Below are positions 15,852 through 23,959 of a stretch of DNA of 40,863 nucleotides, one piece after another (within the stretch, counting starts at the first letter, position 1; every line of letters begins with the position of its first letter). Source of the stretch: Pseudomonas fontis (GTDB taxonomy: Bacteria > Pseudomonadota > Gammaproteobacteria > Pseudomonadales > Pseudomonadaceae); NCBI RefSeq assembly GCF_028656955.1, contig NZ_JAMDGY010000117.1, positions 1 to 40,863 of the forward strand, written 5' to 3'. Made by a program: the position numbers and the translations under genes. Under the pieces are notes generated by a model, which was given only the letters and a program-made list of their open reading frames with translations, was not told the origin of the DNA and did no database searches.

Positions 15852-17089
15852 TGGCCGAGCTGCTTCAGGTGCAGGCGGCCGTCGAGGCAGTCTATCGGCA
15901 GGAGTCGCGGCGGATCCTGGCCACGCTGATCCGCCTGCTTGGCGATTTCGACCTGGCCGAGGAGGCCATGCATGAGGCCTTCTTCATTGCCGTCGAGCGT
16001 TGGCAGCGCGACGGCATTCCGGCCAGCCCGCGCGCCTGGCTGGTGTCCACCGGGCGCTTCAAAGCCATTGACGGCTTGCGCCGGCGGGCGCGCTTCGAGC
16101 GCTCGCCCGAGCACCTGGCCTTGGCCCTGGAAGCGCTGGAGAGTGCTGAAGTGAACGATGAAGAGTTGCAAGACGACCGCCTGCGGCTGATTTTTACCTG
16201 CTGCCACCCGGCCTTGTCGGCCGATGCCCAGGTGCCGCTGACCTTGCGTGAAGTCTGCGACCTGACTACTGAGGAAATCGCCCGGGCCTTTCTGCAAAGC
16301 CCGGCGACCATCGCGCAGCGCATCGTGCGGGCCAAAGCGAAGATTCGCGATGCGCGCATTCCCTATCAGGTGCCTTCACTGGCCGAATTGCCCGAACGGC
16401 TCGACAGTGTGCTGCGGGTGATTTACCTGGTGTTCAACGAGGGGTATTCGGCGTCTTCCGGCGACAGCCTGGTGCGCGATGACTTGAGCGCCGAAGCCAT
16501 TCGCCTGGGGCGGCTGCTGCAGCAATTGCTGCCAGACCCGGAGGTGCTCGGGTTGCTCGCGCTGATGTTGTTGCAGGGCTCCCGGCAACGGGCGCGCAGC
16601 AGTGAACAAGGTGACCTGGTGCTGCTTGATGAGCAGGACCGTTCGCTGTGGGACCAGGCCATGATTACCGAAGGCTGTGAGCTGGTGCAGCAGGCGCTGC
16701 GTAGCCAGCGCTTTGGTGTCTACAGCCTGCAAGCAGCCATCGCTGCGGTGCATGCAGAGGCACAAACGGCGCAGCAAACCGACTGGGACGAGATCGTCGG
16801 GCTCTATGACGTGTTGCTGCGGGGCTGGCCTTCGCCGGTGGTCGAGCTCAATCGGGCGGCGGCATTGGCGCAGCGCGATGGCGCCCAGGTGGGGCTGGCG
16901 GCCGTGGAGGCGATTCTGGCGCGGGGGCAGTTGCTGGATTATTACCTGGCCCACTCGGCCCGCGCCGAACTGTGTCGCCAGTTGGGCCGCCATGAGCAAG
17001 CCCGTGAAGCGTACCGCACCGCCCTGGGCCTGACCCGGCAAGCGCCCGAGCAGCGCTTCATCGAGCGCCGCCTGGACGAGCTGGGCTGA
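15851..17089 (+). CDS. ECF42-group RNA polymerase sigma factor
   Basis: A 412-residue sigma factor, about twice the length of a standard ECF. It has a sigma-2 region (about 10-75, with LLGDFDLAEEAMHEAFFIAV), a sigma-4 region (about 115-165, with LTTEEIARAFLQSPATIAQR), a DUF6596 segment (about 185-285, with VIYLVFNEGYSASSG) and a C-terminal TPR-like region (about 290-412). This long C-terminal extension is the mark of group ECF42, which lacks a classical anti-sigma factor; the extension is thought to control activity. The position next to MaoC, hydrolase and fadD genes resembles that of ecf-10 in P. putida KT2440, a point from memory. It ends directly against the convergent MaoC stop (TGATCA). 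Confidence 0.92.
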   Translation: MAELLQVQAAVEAVYRQESRRILATLIRLLGDFDLAEEAMHEAFFIAVERWQRDGIPASPRAWLVSTGRFKAIDGLRRRARFERSPEHLALALEALESAEVNDEELQDDRLRLIFTCCHPALSADAQVPLTLREVCDLTTEEIARAFLQSPATIAQRIVRAKAKIRDARIPYQVPSLAELPERLDSVLRVIYLVFNEGYSASSGDSLVRDDLSAEAIRLGRLLQQLLPDPEVLGLLALMLLQGSRQRARSSEQGDLVLLDEQDRSLWDQAMITEGCELVQQALRSQRFGVYSLQAAIAAVHAEAQTAQQTDWDEIVGLYDVLLRGWPSPVVELNRAAALAQRDGAQVGLAAVEAILARGQLLDYYLAHSARAELCRQLGRHEQAREAYRTALGLTRQAPEQRFIERRLDELG

Positions 17090-17560
17090 TCAGCCGATGG
17101 TGATCGGCGGTGGGCTGACCAAGTCGACGGTCTGCTGTTTGCGCGGGGCGAGGATTTCGGCTTCGCCGTCTACTACCAGTTCTTCGTTCTGGTTGAACAC
17201 GCGGGTGGCGATGCGTACGCGGAATTTCGGCAGTTTTTCGAGAATTTCCAGGCGCACGGTCAGGGTGTCGCCAATCTTCACCGGCTTCTGGAAGCTCATC
17301 TGCTGGCCGAGGTAGATGGTGCCCGGGCCAGGCAGCTCGCAGGCGACAGCGGCGCTGATCAGCGCACCGCTGAACATGCCGTGGGCGATACGCTCCTTGA
17401 ACATGCTCTTGGCCGCGAACTCGGCATCCAGGTGGACCGGGTTGTGGTCGCCAGACATTGCGGCGAACAGCTGGATATCACGTTCTTCGACGGTCTTGCT
17501 GAAGCTGGCGGTCTGGCCGACTTCGAGGGATTCGTACGGCGTGTTGGTGACCTGGGTCAT
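17090..17560 (-). CDS. MaoC family (R)-enoyl-CoA hydratase, PhaJ-like
   Basis: A 156-residue single hot-dog domain hydratase. SGDHNPVHLD holds the catalytic Asp38 and His43 with the D-x4-H spacing of PhaJ. It would hydrate trans-2-enoyl-CoA to (R)-3-hydroxyacyl-CoA, linking beta-oxidation to polyhydroxyalkanoate monomers. The ATG at 17560 with AAGGAA eight bases upstream is used rather than the longer open frame to 17653, which would overlap the hydrolase. It lies 40 bases downstream of the hydrolase gene on the same strand, a two-gene operon divergent from fadD2. It resembles phaJ4 of pseudomonads, but the subtype is not certain. Confidence 0.88.
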   Translation of the reverse strand: MTQVTNTPYESLEVGQTASFSKTVEERDIQLFAAMSGDHNPVHLDAEFAAKSMFKERIAHGMFSGALISAAVACELPGPGTIYLGQQMSFQKPVKIGDTLTVRLEILEKLPKFRVRIATRVFNQNEELVVDGEAEILAPRKQQTVDLVSPPPITIG

Positions 17561-17600
17561 GCGCGGGTTCCTTCGGTACGCGACGGGGTGCGCCAGTGTA

Positions 17601-18545
17601 TCACTCGCTGCGCGCCGGCCGGCCAAGGGCTCGGGCCTGCTCAAGCCAGTCAATGAGGTCGGCGGTCACGTCGTCGCGGTTGGTTTCGTTGAGCAGCTCA
17701 TGCCGCGCCTGCGGGTAGAGCGTGAGCTGCACATGCTGATTGCCAGCCAGGTGCAGGGCACCGGCCAGATCCTTCAGACGCTTGCCGGTACTGACCGGAT
17801 CACATTCACCGCCCATCACCAGGATAGGCAGGTTCGGGTCGATCTGCGCCAGGTGCTTCGGCTGGCTGATCTGCTCCAGGCCCATCAGCAAGTCGATCCA
17901 CAGGCGGTTGCTGCAGCGAAAGCCGCACAGCGGGTCGGCCACGTACTTGTCGACTTCCTGCGGGTCGCGGCTCAGCCAGTCGAAGGCGGTGCGATTGGGT
18001 TTGAAAGCCTTGTTGAACGAGCCGAAGGACAACCATTCGATCAACGCGCTGTGCCCCAGCGGGCCCTGGCGCCAGGATTCGGCGCGGGCGATCAGGCACG
18101 CTGCGCGGTACAAGGCCGGGGGCTGGAAGTTCGAGCCGCTGAGAATCGCCCCTTGCAGGCTGGCGCTGTGGTGCAGCAGGTAGGCCTGGGCGATGTAGCT
18201 GCCCATGCTGTGGCCCATCAGGAACAGCGGCGCACCAGGGTGTTGCTGGCCGATGTGCTGGCTGAGCAGGGCGAGGTCGTTGACCACGCTGGTCCAGCCA
18301 TCATGGGCCGCGAACAGGCCCAGGGTGCCCAGTTCAGCGGTACGGCCATGGCCGCGCTGGTCATGGGCGTAGAGTGCGTAGCCTGCTTGCGCCAGGGCCT
18401 GGCCCAGGCGTTGGTAGCGTCCGGCGTGTTCGGCCATGCCGTGGGCCAGCAGCACCACCGCCTTGATCGGTGTGCTGGGCAGCCATTGGTAGACATACAG
18501 GCTGCAATGGTTGCTGGCCGGTAGCCAGAACGCGTCGTGGTGCAT
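17601..18545 (-). CDS. Alpha/beta hydrolase, monoacylglycerol lipase-like
   Basis: A 314-residue serine hydrolase of the lysophospholipase/monoacylglycerol lipase (S33-like) type. The triad is Ser113 in GHSMGS, Asp249 in GGECDPVS and His282 in ARHEL, and HGMAEHAGRY supplies the oxyanion region. There is no signal peptide, so it is cytoplasmic or loosely membrane-associated. It would release fatty acids for the neighbouring FadD enzymes; that link is inferred from context. AAGGA seven bases before the ATG at 18545 sets the start. Confidence 0.88.
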   Translation of the reverse strand: MHHDAFWLPASNHCSLYVYQWLPSTPIKAVVLLAHGMAEHAGRYQRLGQALAQAGYALYAHDQRGHGRTAELGTLGLFAAHDGWTSVVNDLALLSQHIGQQHPGAPLFLMGHSMGSYIAQAYLLHHSASLQGAILSGSNFQPPALYRAACLIARAESWRQGPLGHSALIEWLSFGSFNKAFKPNRTAFDWLSRDPQEVDKYVADPLCGFRCSNRLWIDLLMGLEQISQPKHLAQIDPNLPILVMGGECDPVSTGKRLKDLAGALHLAGNQHVQLTLYPQARHELLNETNRDDVTADLIDWLEQARALGRPARSE

Positions 18546-18753
18546 GGCGGGTCCTTGTGCGCAAGTCGTTGATCCAGCTCAGTGTATAACCCATCCACAG
18601 AATCGCAGGGCGCAAGGAAATAAGATTCACAATGTTAATGACAGCGCTTGGCGTATTTGCCACCTGCGACATAGCTGCTAACGTCGGCAGAATATTCGTT
18701 TTTGCATGTAGGCAATTCAGCCCGCAACCGCTCAGGCATGAGGACAAGAATAA

Positions 18754-20442
18754 ATGCACGCTGATTTCTGGAACGACAAGCGCCCCGCAGGCGTCCCTGC
18801 GCAAATCGACCTGGACAGTTACAAGTCGATTCTTGAAGTGTTTGAGCGCTCCTGCAAGAAGTTCGCCGACCGTCCGGCCTTCAGCAACCTTGGGGTGACC
18901 CTGACCTATGCCGAGCTGGAGCGCCACTCGGCGGCCTTTGCTGCCTACCTGCAGCAGCACACCGACCTCAAGCCCGGCGAGCGCATCGCCGTGCAGATGC
19001 CCAACGTCCTGCAGTACCCCATCGCGGTGTTCGGCGCCCTGCGCGCCGGGCTGATCGTGGTCAACACCAACCCGCTGTACACCGCCCGCGAGATGCGCCA
19101 CCAGTTCAAGGACTCCGGCGCCCGCGCGCTGGTGTACCTGAACGTGTTCGGCAAACTGGTGCAGGAGGTGCTGCCGGACACCGATATCGAACACCTGATC
19201 GAGGTGAAGATGGGCGACATGTTGCCGACGGCCAAGGGCTGGCTGGTCAACACCGTCGTCGCCAAGGTGAAGAAGATGGTCCCGGCCTATGAGTTGCCGC
19301 AGGCCGTCCCGTTCAAGAGCGTCCTGCGTCGCGGCAAGGGGCATGAGCTGCGCCCGGTCCAGGCCGGCCTGGACGATGTCGCCGTGCTGCAATACACCGG
19401 CGGCACCACGGGCCCGGCCAAGGGCGCGATGCTGACCCACGGCAACCTGGTGGCCAATATGCTGCAGATTCTGGCGTGCTTCTCGCAGATCGACGCCGAC
19501 GGGCAGAAGCTGCTCAAGGAAGGCCAGGAGGTGATGATTGCGCCGCTGCCGCTGTACCACATCTATGCGTTCACGGCGAACTGCATGTGCATGATGGTCA
19601 CCGGCAACCACAACGTGCTGATCACCAACCCACGCGATATCGCAGGCTTCGTCAAGGAGCTTAAAAAGTGGCGTTTCTCGGCCTTGCTGGGGCTGAACAC
19701 CCTGTTTGTCGCGTTGATGGACAACCCCGAGTTCAAGAACCTCGATTTCTCCGCACTCAAGGTCACCAACTCCGGCGGTACGGCGCTGGTCAAGGCGACG
19801 GCCGAGCGCTGGGAGAGCATCACCGGTTGCCGCATCGTCGAAGGCTATGGCCTGACCGAGACTTCGCCGGTCGCCAGTACCAACCCCTATGGGCAGTTGG
19901 CGCGCTTGGGTACCGTGGGCATCCCGGTGCCGGGCACGGCGTTCAAGGTGATTGATGACGACGGCAATGAAATGCCCCTGGGCGAGCGCGGCGAGCTGTG
20001 CATCAAGGGCCCGCAAGTGATGAAGGGCTATTGGCAGCGTCCGGATGCCACCGCTGAAGCGATGGATGCCGAGGGCTGGTTCAAGACCGGCGACGTGGCG
20101 GTGATCGACCCGGATGGTTTTACCCGGATTGTCGACCGCAAGAAGGACATGATCATCGTCTCGGGCTTCAACGTGTACCCCAACGAGATCGAGGACGTGA
20201 TGATGGCGCACCCGAAAGTCGCCAGTTGTGCGGCCATCGGCGTACCAGACGAGCGTTCCGGCGAGGCGGTGAAGTTGTTTGTGGTGGCGCGAGAAGGCGG
20301 GGTGACCGTGGAAGAGCTGAAGGCCTACTGCAAGGCCAACTTCACCGGCTACAAGGTGCCCAAGCACATCGTGCTGCGTGACTCGCTGCCGATGACGCCG
20401 GTGGGCAAGATTCTGCGGCGTGAACTGCGGGATATTGCTTGA
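18754..20442 (+). CDS. fadD2: Long-chain acyl-CoA synthetase FadD2
   Basis: A 562-residue acyl-CoA synthetase that activates fatty acids with ATP and CoA at the inner membrane face. Motifs in order: P-loop YTGGTTGPAKGAMLTHG (about 213-229), GYGLTETSP (about 364), GWFKTGDVA (about 441) and the FACS signature DRKKDMIIVSGFNVYPNE (about 458-475). GAGGA upstream of the ATG at 18754 sets the start. It is followed by a second, very similar synthetase. The assignment to fadD2 rests on being the copy next to the hydrolase/MaoC pair, as in P. aeruginosa and P. putida. The 208-base divergent region upstream shows no operator I can name. Confidence 0.92.
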   Translation: MHADFWNDKRPAGVPAQIDLDSYKSILEVFERSCKKFADRPAFSNLGVTLTYAELERHSAAFAAYLQQHTDLKPGERIAVQMPNVLQYPIAVFGALRAGLIVVNTNPLYTAREMRHQFKDSGARALVYLNVFGKLVQEVLPDTDIEHLIEVKMGDMLPTAKGWLVNTVVAKVKKMVPAYELPQAVPFKSVLRRGKGHELRPVQAGLDDVAVLQYTGGTTGPAKGAMLTHGNLVANMLQILACFSQIDADGQKLLKEGQEVMIAPLPLYHIYAFTANCMCMMVTGNHNVLITNPRDIAGFVKELKKWRFSALLGLNTLFVALMDNPEFKNLDFSALKVTNSGGTALVKATAERWESITGCRIVEGYGLTETSPVASTNPYGQLARLGTVGIPVPGTAFKVIDDDGNEMPLGERGELCIKGPQVMKGYWQRPDATAEAMDAEGWFKTGDVAVIDPDGFTRIVDRKKDMIIVSGFNVYPNEIEDVMMAHPKVASCAAIGVPDERSGEAVKLFVVAREGGVTVEELKAYCKANFTGYKVPKHIVLRDSLPMTPVGKILRRELRDIA

Positions 20443-20455
20443 TTGGGTGGTGAAT

Positions 20456-20527
20456 GCATCGCGGGACCAGCCCGCTCCCACAAGGGCTAAAGCCACACCC
20501 TGTGGGAGCGGGCTGGTCCCGCGATGC
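20456..20527. repeat. REP pair between fadD2 and fadD1
   Basis: Perfect inverted arms of 27 bases (20456-20482 and 20501-20527) with an 18-base spacer, starting gcatcgcgggaccagcccgc. It is a variant of the window's main REP family. As a transcript it would form a very stable hairpin between the two fadD genes, which could attenuate read-through or protect the fadD2 mRNA 3' end. Confidence 0.9.
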
Positions 20528-20573
20528 CGTTGATCTTCAGGCATCAAGCCGAGTGTTTAGTCTATTTGCTCTA

Positions 20574-20613
20574 AAAGTGACTACTGAAATTTCAAGAGTC
20601 ACTTTAGTGACTA
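20574..20613. promoter_or_regulatory. AGTGACT repeat cluster upstream of fadD1
   Basis: AAAGTGACT (20574-20582) and AGTCACTTT (20597-20605) form a perfect 9-base inverted repeat with a 14-base loop. A third copy, AGTGACTA (20606-20613), is a direct repeat of 20576-20583 at 30 bases, about three helical turns. It looks like a multi-site operator. The rest of the 324-base gap (20443-20766) holds the REP pair and a second inverted repeat, and no gene. Confidence 0.45.
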
Positions 20614-20679
20614 TCTGGGCCGCTTTAGCTCTAGGCGACCCTTGGCAAAGCTGCTACTCTCGGCCCGCTTCTGATCAAT

Positions 20680-20696
20680 CGGTTTGCAATAAACCG
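20680..20696. promoter_or_regulatory. CGGTTT inverted repeat near fadD1 start
   Basis: CGGTTT-GCAAT-AAACCG is a perfect 6-base inverted repeat 70 bases before the fadD1 ATG. It vaguely resembles fatty-acid-responsive TetR sites (PsrA: GAAAC-N4-GTTTC), but orientation and spacing differ, so I leave the regulator unnamed. Confidence 0.4.
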
Positions 20697-20766
20697 TAAT
20701 CACATATCAATAATAATCGCATCGACTGCGGTGAAGAATTCGCTGTTGCTGGAGGAGTGGGCTTCC

Positions 20767-22464
20767 ATGATCGAAAACTTTTGGAAGGATAAGTACCCAG
20801 CCGGGATTGCCTCGCAAATCAATCCTGATGAGTATCCGAATATTCAAGCGGTGTTGAAGCAGTCCTGCCAGCGATTCGCCGATAAACCGGCTTTTAGCAA
20901 CCTGGGCAAGACCCTGACCTACGGCGAACTGTACGAGCTGTCCGGTAACTTTGCTGCGTATCTGCAGCAACACACCGACCTGCAGCCGGGCGATCGCATT
21001 GCCGTGCAACTGCCAAACGTTCTGCAATACCCCGTGGCCGTCTTCGGTGCCATGCGCGCCGGGCTGACCGTGGTCAACACCAACCCGTTGTATACCGCGC
21101 GGGAACTGGAACACCAATTCAATGATTCCGGTGCCAAGGCACTGGTCTGCCTGGCGAACATGGCGCACCTGGCCGAGAAGGTGGTGCCCAAGACCCAGGT
21201 CAAGCACATCATTGTCACCGAAGTGGCCGACCTGTTGCCACCTTTGAAACGTTTGCTGATCAATAGCGTGATCAAGTACGTGAAGAAGATGGTGCCGGCG
21301 TACAACTTGCCCAAGGCCGTGAAGTTCAACGATGCGTTGAGCAAAGGGCGTGGCCAGGCAATCACCGAAGTCACCCCGAACAGCGACGATGTGGCCGTGT
21401 TGCAATACACCGGTGGTACCACCGGCGTGGCCAAGGGCGCGATGCTCACGCACCGCAACCTGATCGCCAACATGCTGCAATGCAAGGCGCTGATGGGTTC
21501 CAACCTCAATGAAGGTTGCGAGATCCTGATCACCCCGTTGCCGCTGTATCACATCTATGCGTTCACCTTCCATTGCATGGCGATGATGCTGATCGGCAGC
21601 CACAACATCCTGATCAGCAACCCGCGCGACTTGCCGGCGATGGTCAAGGAACTGTCGAAGTGGAAGTTCAGCGGCTTTGTCGGCTTGAACACCCTGTTCG
21701 TGGCGCTGTGCAACAACGAGAACTTCCGCACCCTGGACTTCTCCGCGTTGAAAGTCACCTTGTCCGGTGGCATGGCGCTGCAGCTATCGGTGGCCGAGCG
21801 CTGGAAAACCGTGACCGGCTGCGCGATCTGCGAAGGCTACGGCATGACCGAAACCAGCCCGGTCGCTTCGGTGAACCCGGCGCAGCAGATCCAGGTCGGC
21901 ACCATCGGCATTCCGATGCCGTCGACCCTGTGCAAGATCATCGACGACGAGGGAAATGAGTTGGCCCTGGGCGAAATCGGCGAGCTGTGCATCAAGGGCC
22001 CGCAGGTGATGAAGGGCTACTGGCAGCGTGAAGACGCGACGGCGGAGATCCTCGATGCCGAGGGCTGGTTGAAGACCGGTGATATCGCGCTGATCCAGCC
22101 AGACGGCTACATGAAGATCGTCGACCGCAAGAAGGACATGATCCTGGTGTCCGGCTTCAACGTGTACCCGAACGAGCTGGAAGATGTGCTGATGACCCTG
22201 CCAGGCGTGTTGCAGTGTGCGGCCATCGGTGTGCCGGACGAGAAGTCGGGTGAAGTGATCAAGGTCTTCATCGTCGTCAAGCCAGGCACGACGTTGACCA
22301 AAGAGCAGGTGATGGAGCATATGCGCGCCAATGTCACCGGCTACAAGGTGCCGCGTTTCATCGAGTTCCGCGATGCCTTGCCGACCACCAACGTGGGCAA
22401 GATCCTGCGTCGTGAACTGCGTGATGAAGAGATGAAAAAGCTGGGCCTGAAGAAGATCGCCTGA
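20767..22464 (+). CDS. fadD1: Long-chain acyl-CoA synthetase FadD1
   Basis: A 565-residue paralogue of the upstream synthetase with the same order of motifs: YTGGTTGVAKGAMLTHR (about 213-229), GYGMTETSP (about 357), GWLKTGDIA and DRKKDMILVSGFNVYPNELE. The longer frame to 20731 is rejected because the ATG at 20767 has GGAGGAG about 12 bases upstream and matches the FadD2 N-terminus. A REP pair and operator-like repeats separate it from fadD2, so it probably has its own promoter. In P. aeruginosa FadD1 and FadD2 differ in chain-length preference and induction; whether that holds here is unknown. Confidence 0.92.
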   Translation: MIENFWKDKYPAGIASQINPDEYPNIQAVLKQSCQRFADKPAFSNLGKTLTYGELYELSGNFAAYLQQHTDLQPGDRIAVQLPNVLQYPVAVFGAMRAGLTVVNTNPLYTARELEHQFNDSGAKALVCLANMAHLAEKVVPKTQVKHIIVTEVADLLPPLKRLLINSVIKYVKKMVPAYNLPKAVKFNDALSKGRGQAITEVTPNSDDVAVLQYTGGTTGVAKGAMLTHRNLIANMLQCKALMGSNLNEGCEILITPLPLYHIYAFTFHCMAMMLIGSHNILISNPRDLPAMVKELSKWKFSGFVGLNTLFVALCNNENFRTLDFSALKVTLSGGMALQLSVAERWKTVTGCAICEGYGMTETSPVASVNPAQQIQVGTIGIPMPSTLCKIIDDEGNELALGEIGELCIKGPQVMKGYWQREDATAEILDAEGWLKTGDIALIQPDGYMKIVDRKKDMILVSGFNVYPNELEDVLMTLPGVLQCAAIGVPDEKSGEVIKVFIVVKPGTTLTKEQVMEHMRANVTGYKVPRFIEFRDALPTTNVGKILRRELRDEEMKKLGLKKIA

Positions 22465-22481
22465 TCCTTCTCTTGCCTTGT

Positions 22482-22575
22482 CCTGTGGGAGCCGGCCTTG
22501 CTGGCGATGCAAGGCAACGCCTTGCTGGTTGGCGGCTGTTGCGCAGCCATCGCCGGCAAGGCCGGCTCCCACAGG
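22482..22575. repeat. REP pair between convergent genes
   Basis: Inverted arms 22482-22509 and 22548-22575 (28 bases, one mismatch) share the cctgtgggagccggccttgc core. The pair sits between the 3' ends of fadD1 and the FAD oxidoreductase, the usual place for REP elements, and may help terminate both transcripts; no classical T-run terminator is seen there. Confidence 0.88.
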
Positions 22576-22616
22576 GTTTGCAGTGTTGCTGATACCTGTG
22601 GGGCAGGCGTGCCCCT

Positions 22617-23924
22617 TCAGCGCAATTTCTCAAGCATTTGGTAGTACCACATCCCCGCCGCCAGCAGCGGGTTGCCCAGCACATCGCCCATCGGCACCTT
22701 GATGTGCGTGCAGCCGGCAAAGGTATCGAACTTCTCCAGTGTCCCGGTAATGGCCTCGGCCATGATCTCGCCCATGATGTGGCTGGTCGCAATGCCGTGC
22801 CCGGAATACCCCTGGCAGTACCAGACGTTCTCCGACAGCTTGCCCAACTGCGGGATGCGGTTGACCACGATGCCCATGGCGCAGCTCCACTGGAACTCGA
22901 TCGGCACACCTTTGAGCGCCGGGAACGTACGTTCGATACACGGCCGCAGTTCCCCGGCGATATCCCGCGAGTCACGTCCCGAATAGTTCGCGCCACCGCC
23001 GAACAACAAACGCCCATCCGCCGTCATGCGGTAGTAATCAAGCACGAAGCGGCAGTCGTACACCGCCAAATCCTGCGGGTTGATCTGCTTGGCCAGGTCG
23101 CCCAGTGGCGCCGTGGTGACAATGCCGCCCATGGCCGGGAAGATCTTGCCCTTGAGCTGGCGTTTTTCCAGCTTGTGATACACGTCGCCCGCCAGCAGCA
23201 CCTGCTTGGCTTCGATGCGACCCTGAGCAGTCACCACGGCCGGTTTCGGCCCGTGGACGATCTCCAGCACCTCGGAATTCTCGAAGATCAGCGCGCCCAG
23301 TTCATGCGCTGCACGGGCTTCGCCCAGGCACAGGTTGAGCGGGTGGATATGCAGGTTGCGCAGGTTCTTCAACGCCCCCAGGTACAGCGGGCTTTCCAGC
23401 AGTTCACCAACCTCGCTGCGGTCGAGCATCTGTACCTTGTCGCCCATGCCACGGCGCTGCGCTTCGTCGTGGAATGCCTGCAACTCGGTGATGTGCGATG
23501 GCTTCATCGCCGCATGCAGGTGGCCGTGCTTGAGGTCGCAGTCGATGCCATAACGCTGCACCCGTTGCTGGATGATGTCGTGGCCACGAAAGCGCAGGGC
23601 CCAGATGAAGTCGTCGACCTCATCGCCCAGGCGTTTGTGCATCTGCTTGCGCATGGCTTCATCGCCCGACAGGCTGCCAGTGACCTGGCCGCCGTTGCGC
23701 CCGCTGGCGCCCCAGCCGATCCGGTTGGTTTCGACAATGGCCACTTTCAGGCCGCGCTCGGCCAGCTCCACGGCGCTGGCCACGCCGGTAAAGCCGCCGC
23801 CGATGATCACTACGTCGACCTGTACCGTGCCTTGCAGGCTCGGGTACTCGGTGCTGTCGTTGAGGCTCGCGGTGTAGTAAGAGGCGCTGCGCTGGGCAGG
23901 GCTGTGGTTCAGGGCTGCATTCAT
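22617..23924 (-). CDS. FAD-dependent gamma-glutamylpolyamine oxidase (PauB/PuuB-like)
   Basis: A 435-residue DAO-type flavoprotein. The FAD-binding GGGFTG is at 42-47 in VDVVIIGGGFTGVASAVELA, with WGASGRNGGQVTGSLSG, the FAD-contact loop of the PuuB/PauB/OrdL family, about 30 residues on. In polyamine breakdown these enzymes oxidise gamma-glutamylated putrescine to the aldehyde. It lies 35 bases downstream of a glutamine-synthetase-like gene on the same strand, the matching ligase for that pathway. The ATG at 23924 has AAGGA eight bases upstream. Substrate choice (putrescine, spermidine or other amine) cannot be read from sequence. Confidence 0.87.
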   Translation of the reverse strand: MNAALNHSPAQRSASYYTASLNDSTEYPSLQGTVQVDVVIIGGGFTGVASAVELAERGLKVAIVETNRIGWGASGRNGGQVTGSLSGDEAMRKQMHKRLGDEVDDFIWALRFRGHDIIQQRVQRYGIDCDLKHGHLHAAMKPSHITELQAFHDEAQRRGMGDKVQMLDRSEVGELLESPLYLGALKNLRNLHIHPLNLCLGEARAAHELGALIFENSEVLEIVHGPKPAVVTAQGRIEAKQVLLAGDVYHKLEKRQLKGKIFPAMGGIVTTAPLGDLAKQINPQDLAVYDCRFVLDYYRMTADGRLLFGGGANYSGRDSRDIAGELRPCIERTFPALKGVPIEFQWSCAMGIVVNRIPQLGKLSENVWYCQGYSGHGIATSHIMGEIMAEAITGTLEKFDTFAGCTHIKVPMGDVLGNPLLAAGMWYYQMLEKLR

Positions 23925-23959
23925 CAACAAGGTCCTTGGCAAATTCTGGGTAGATCGTT

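Noticed and set aside
18546..20547. Long minus-strand frame over fadD2 (728 codons)
   Set aside because: It is antisense to a gene with all acyl-CoA synthetase motifs and runs into the true hydrolase only in another frame.
20640..20660. Sigma-54 promoter before fadD1 (ttggcaaagctgct)
   Set aside because: The GG and GC elements do not have the required spacing.
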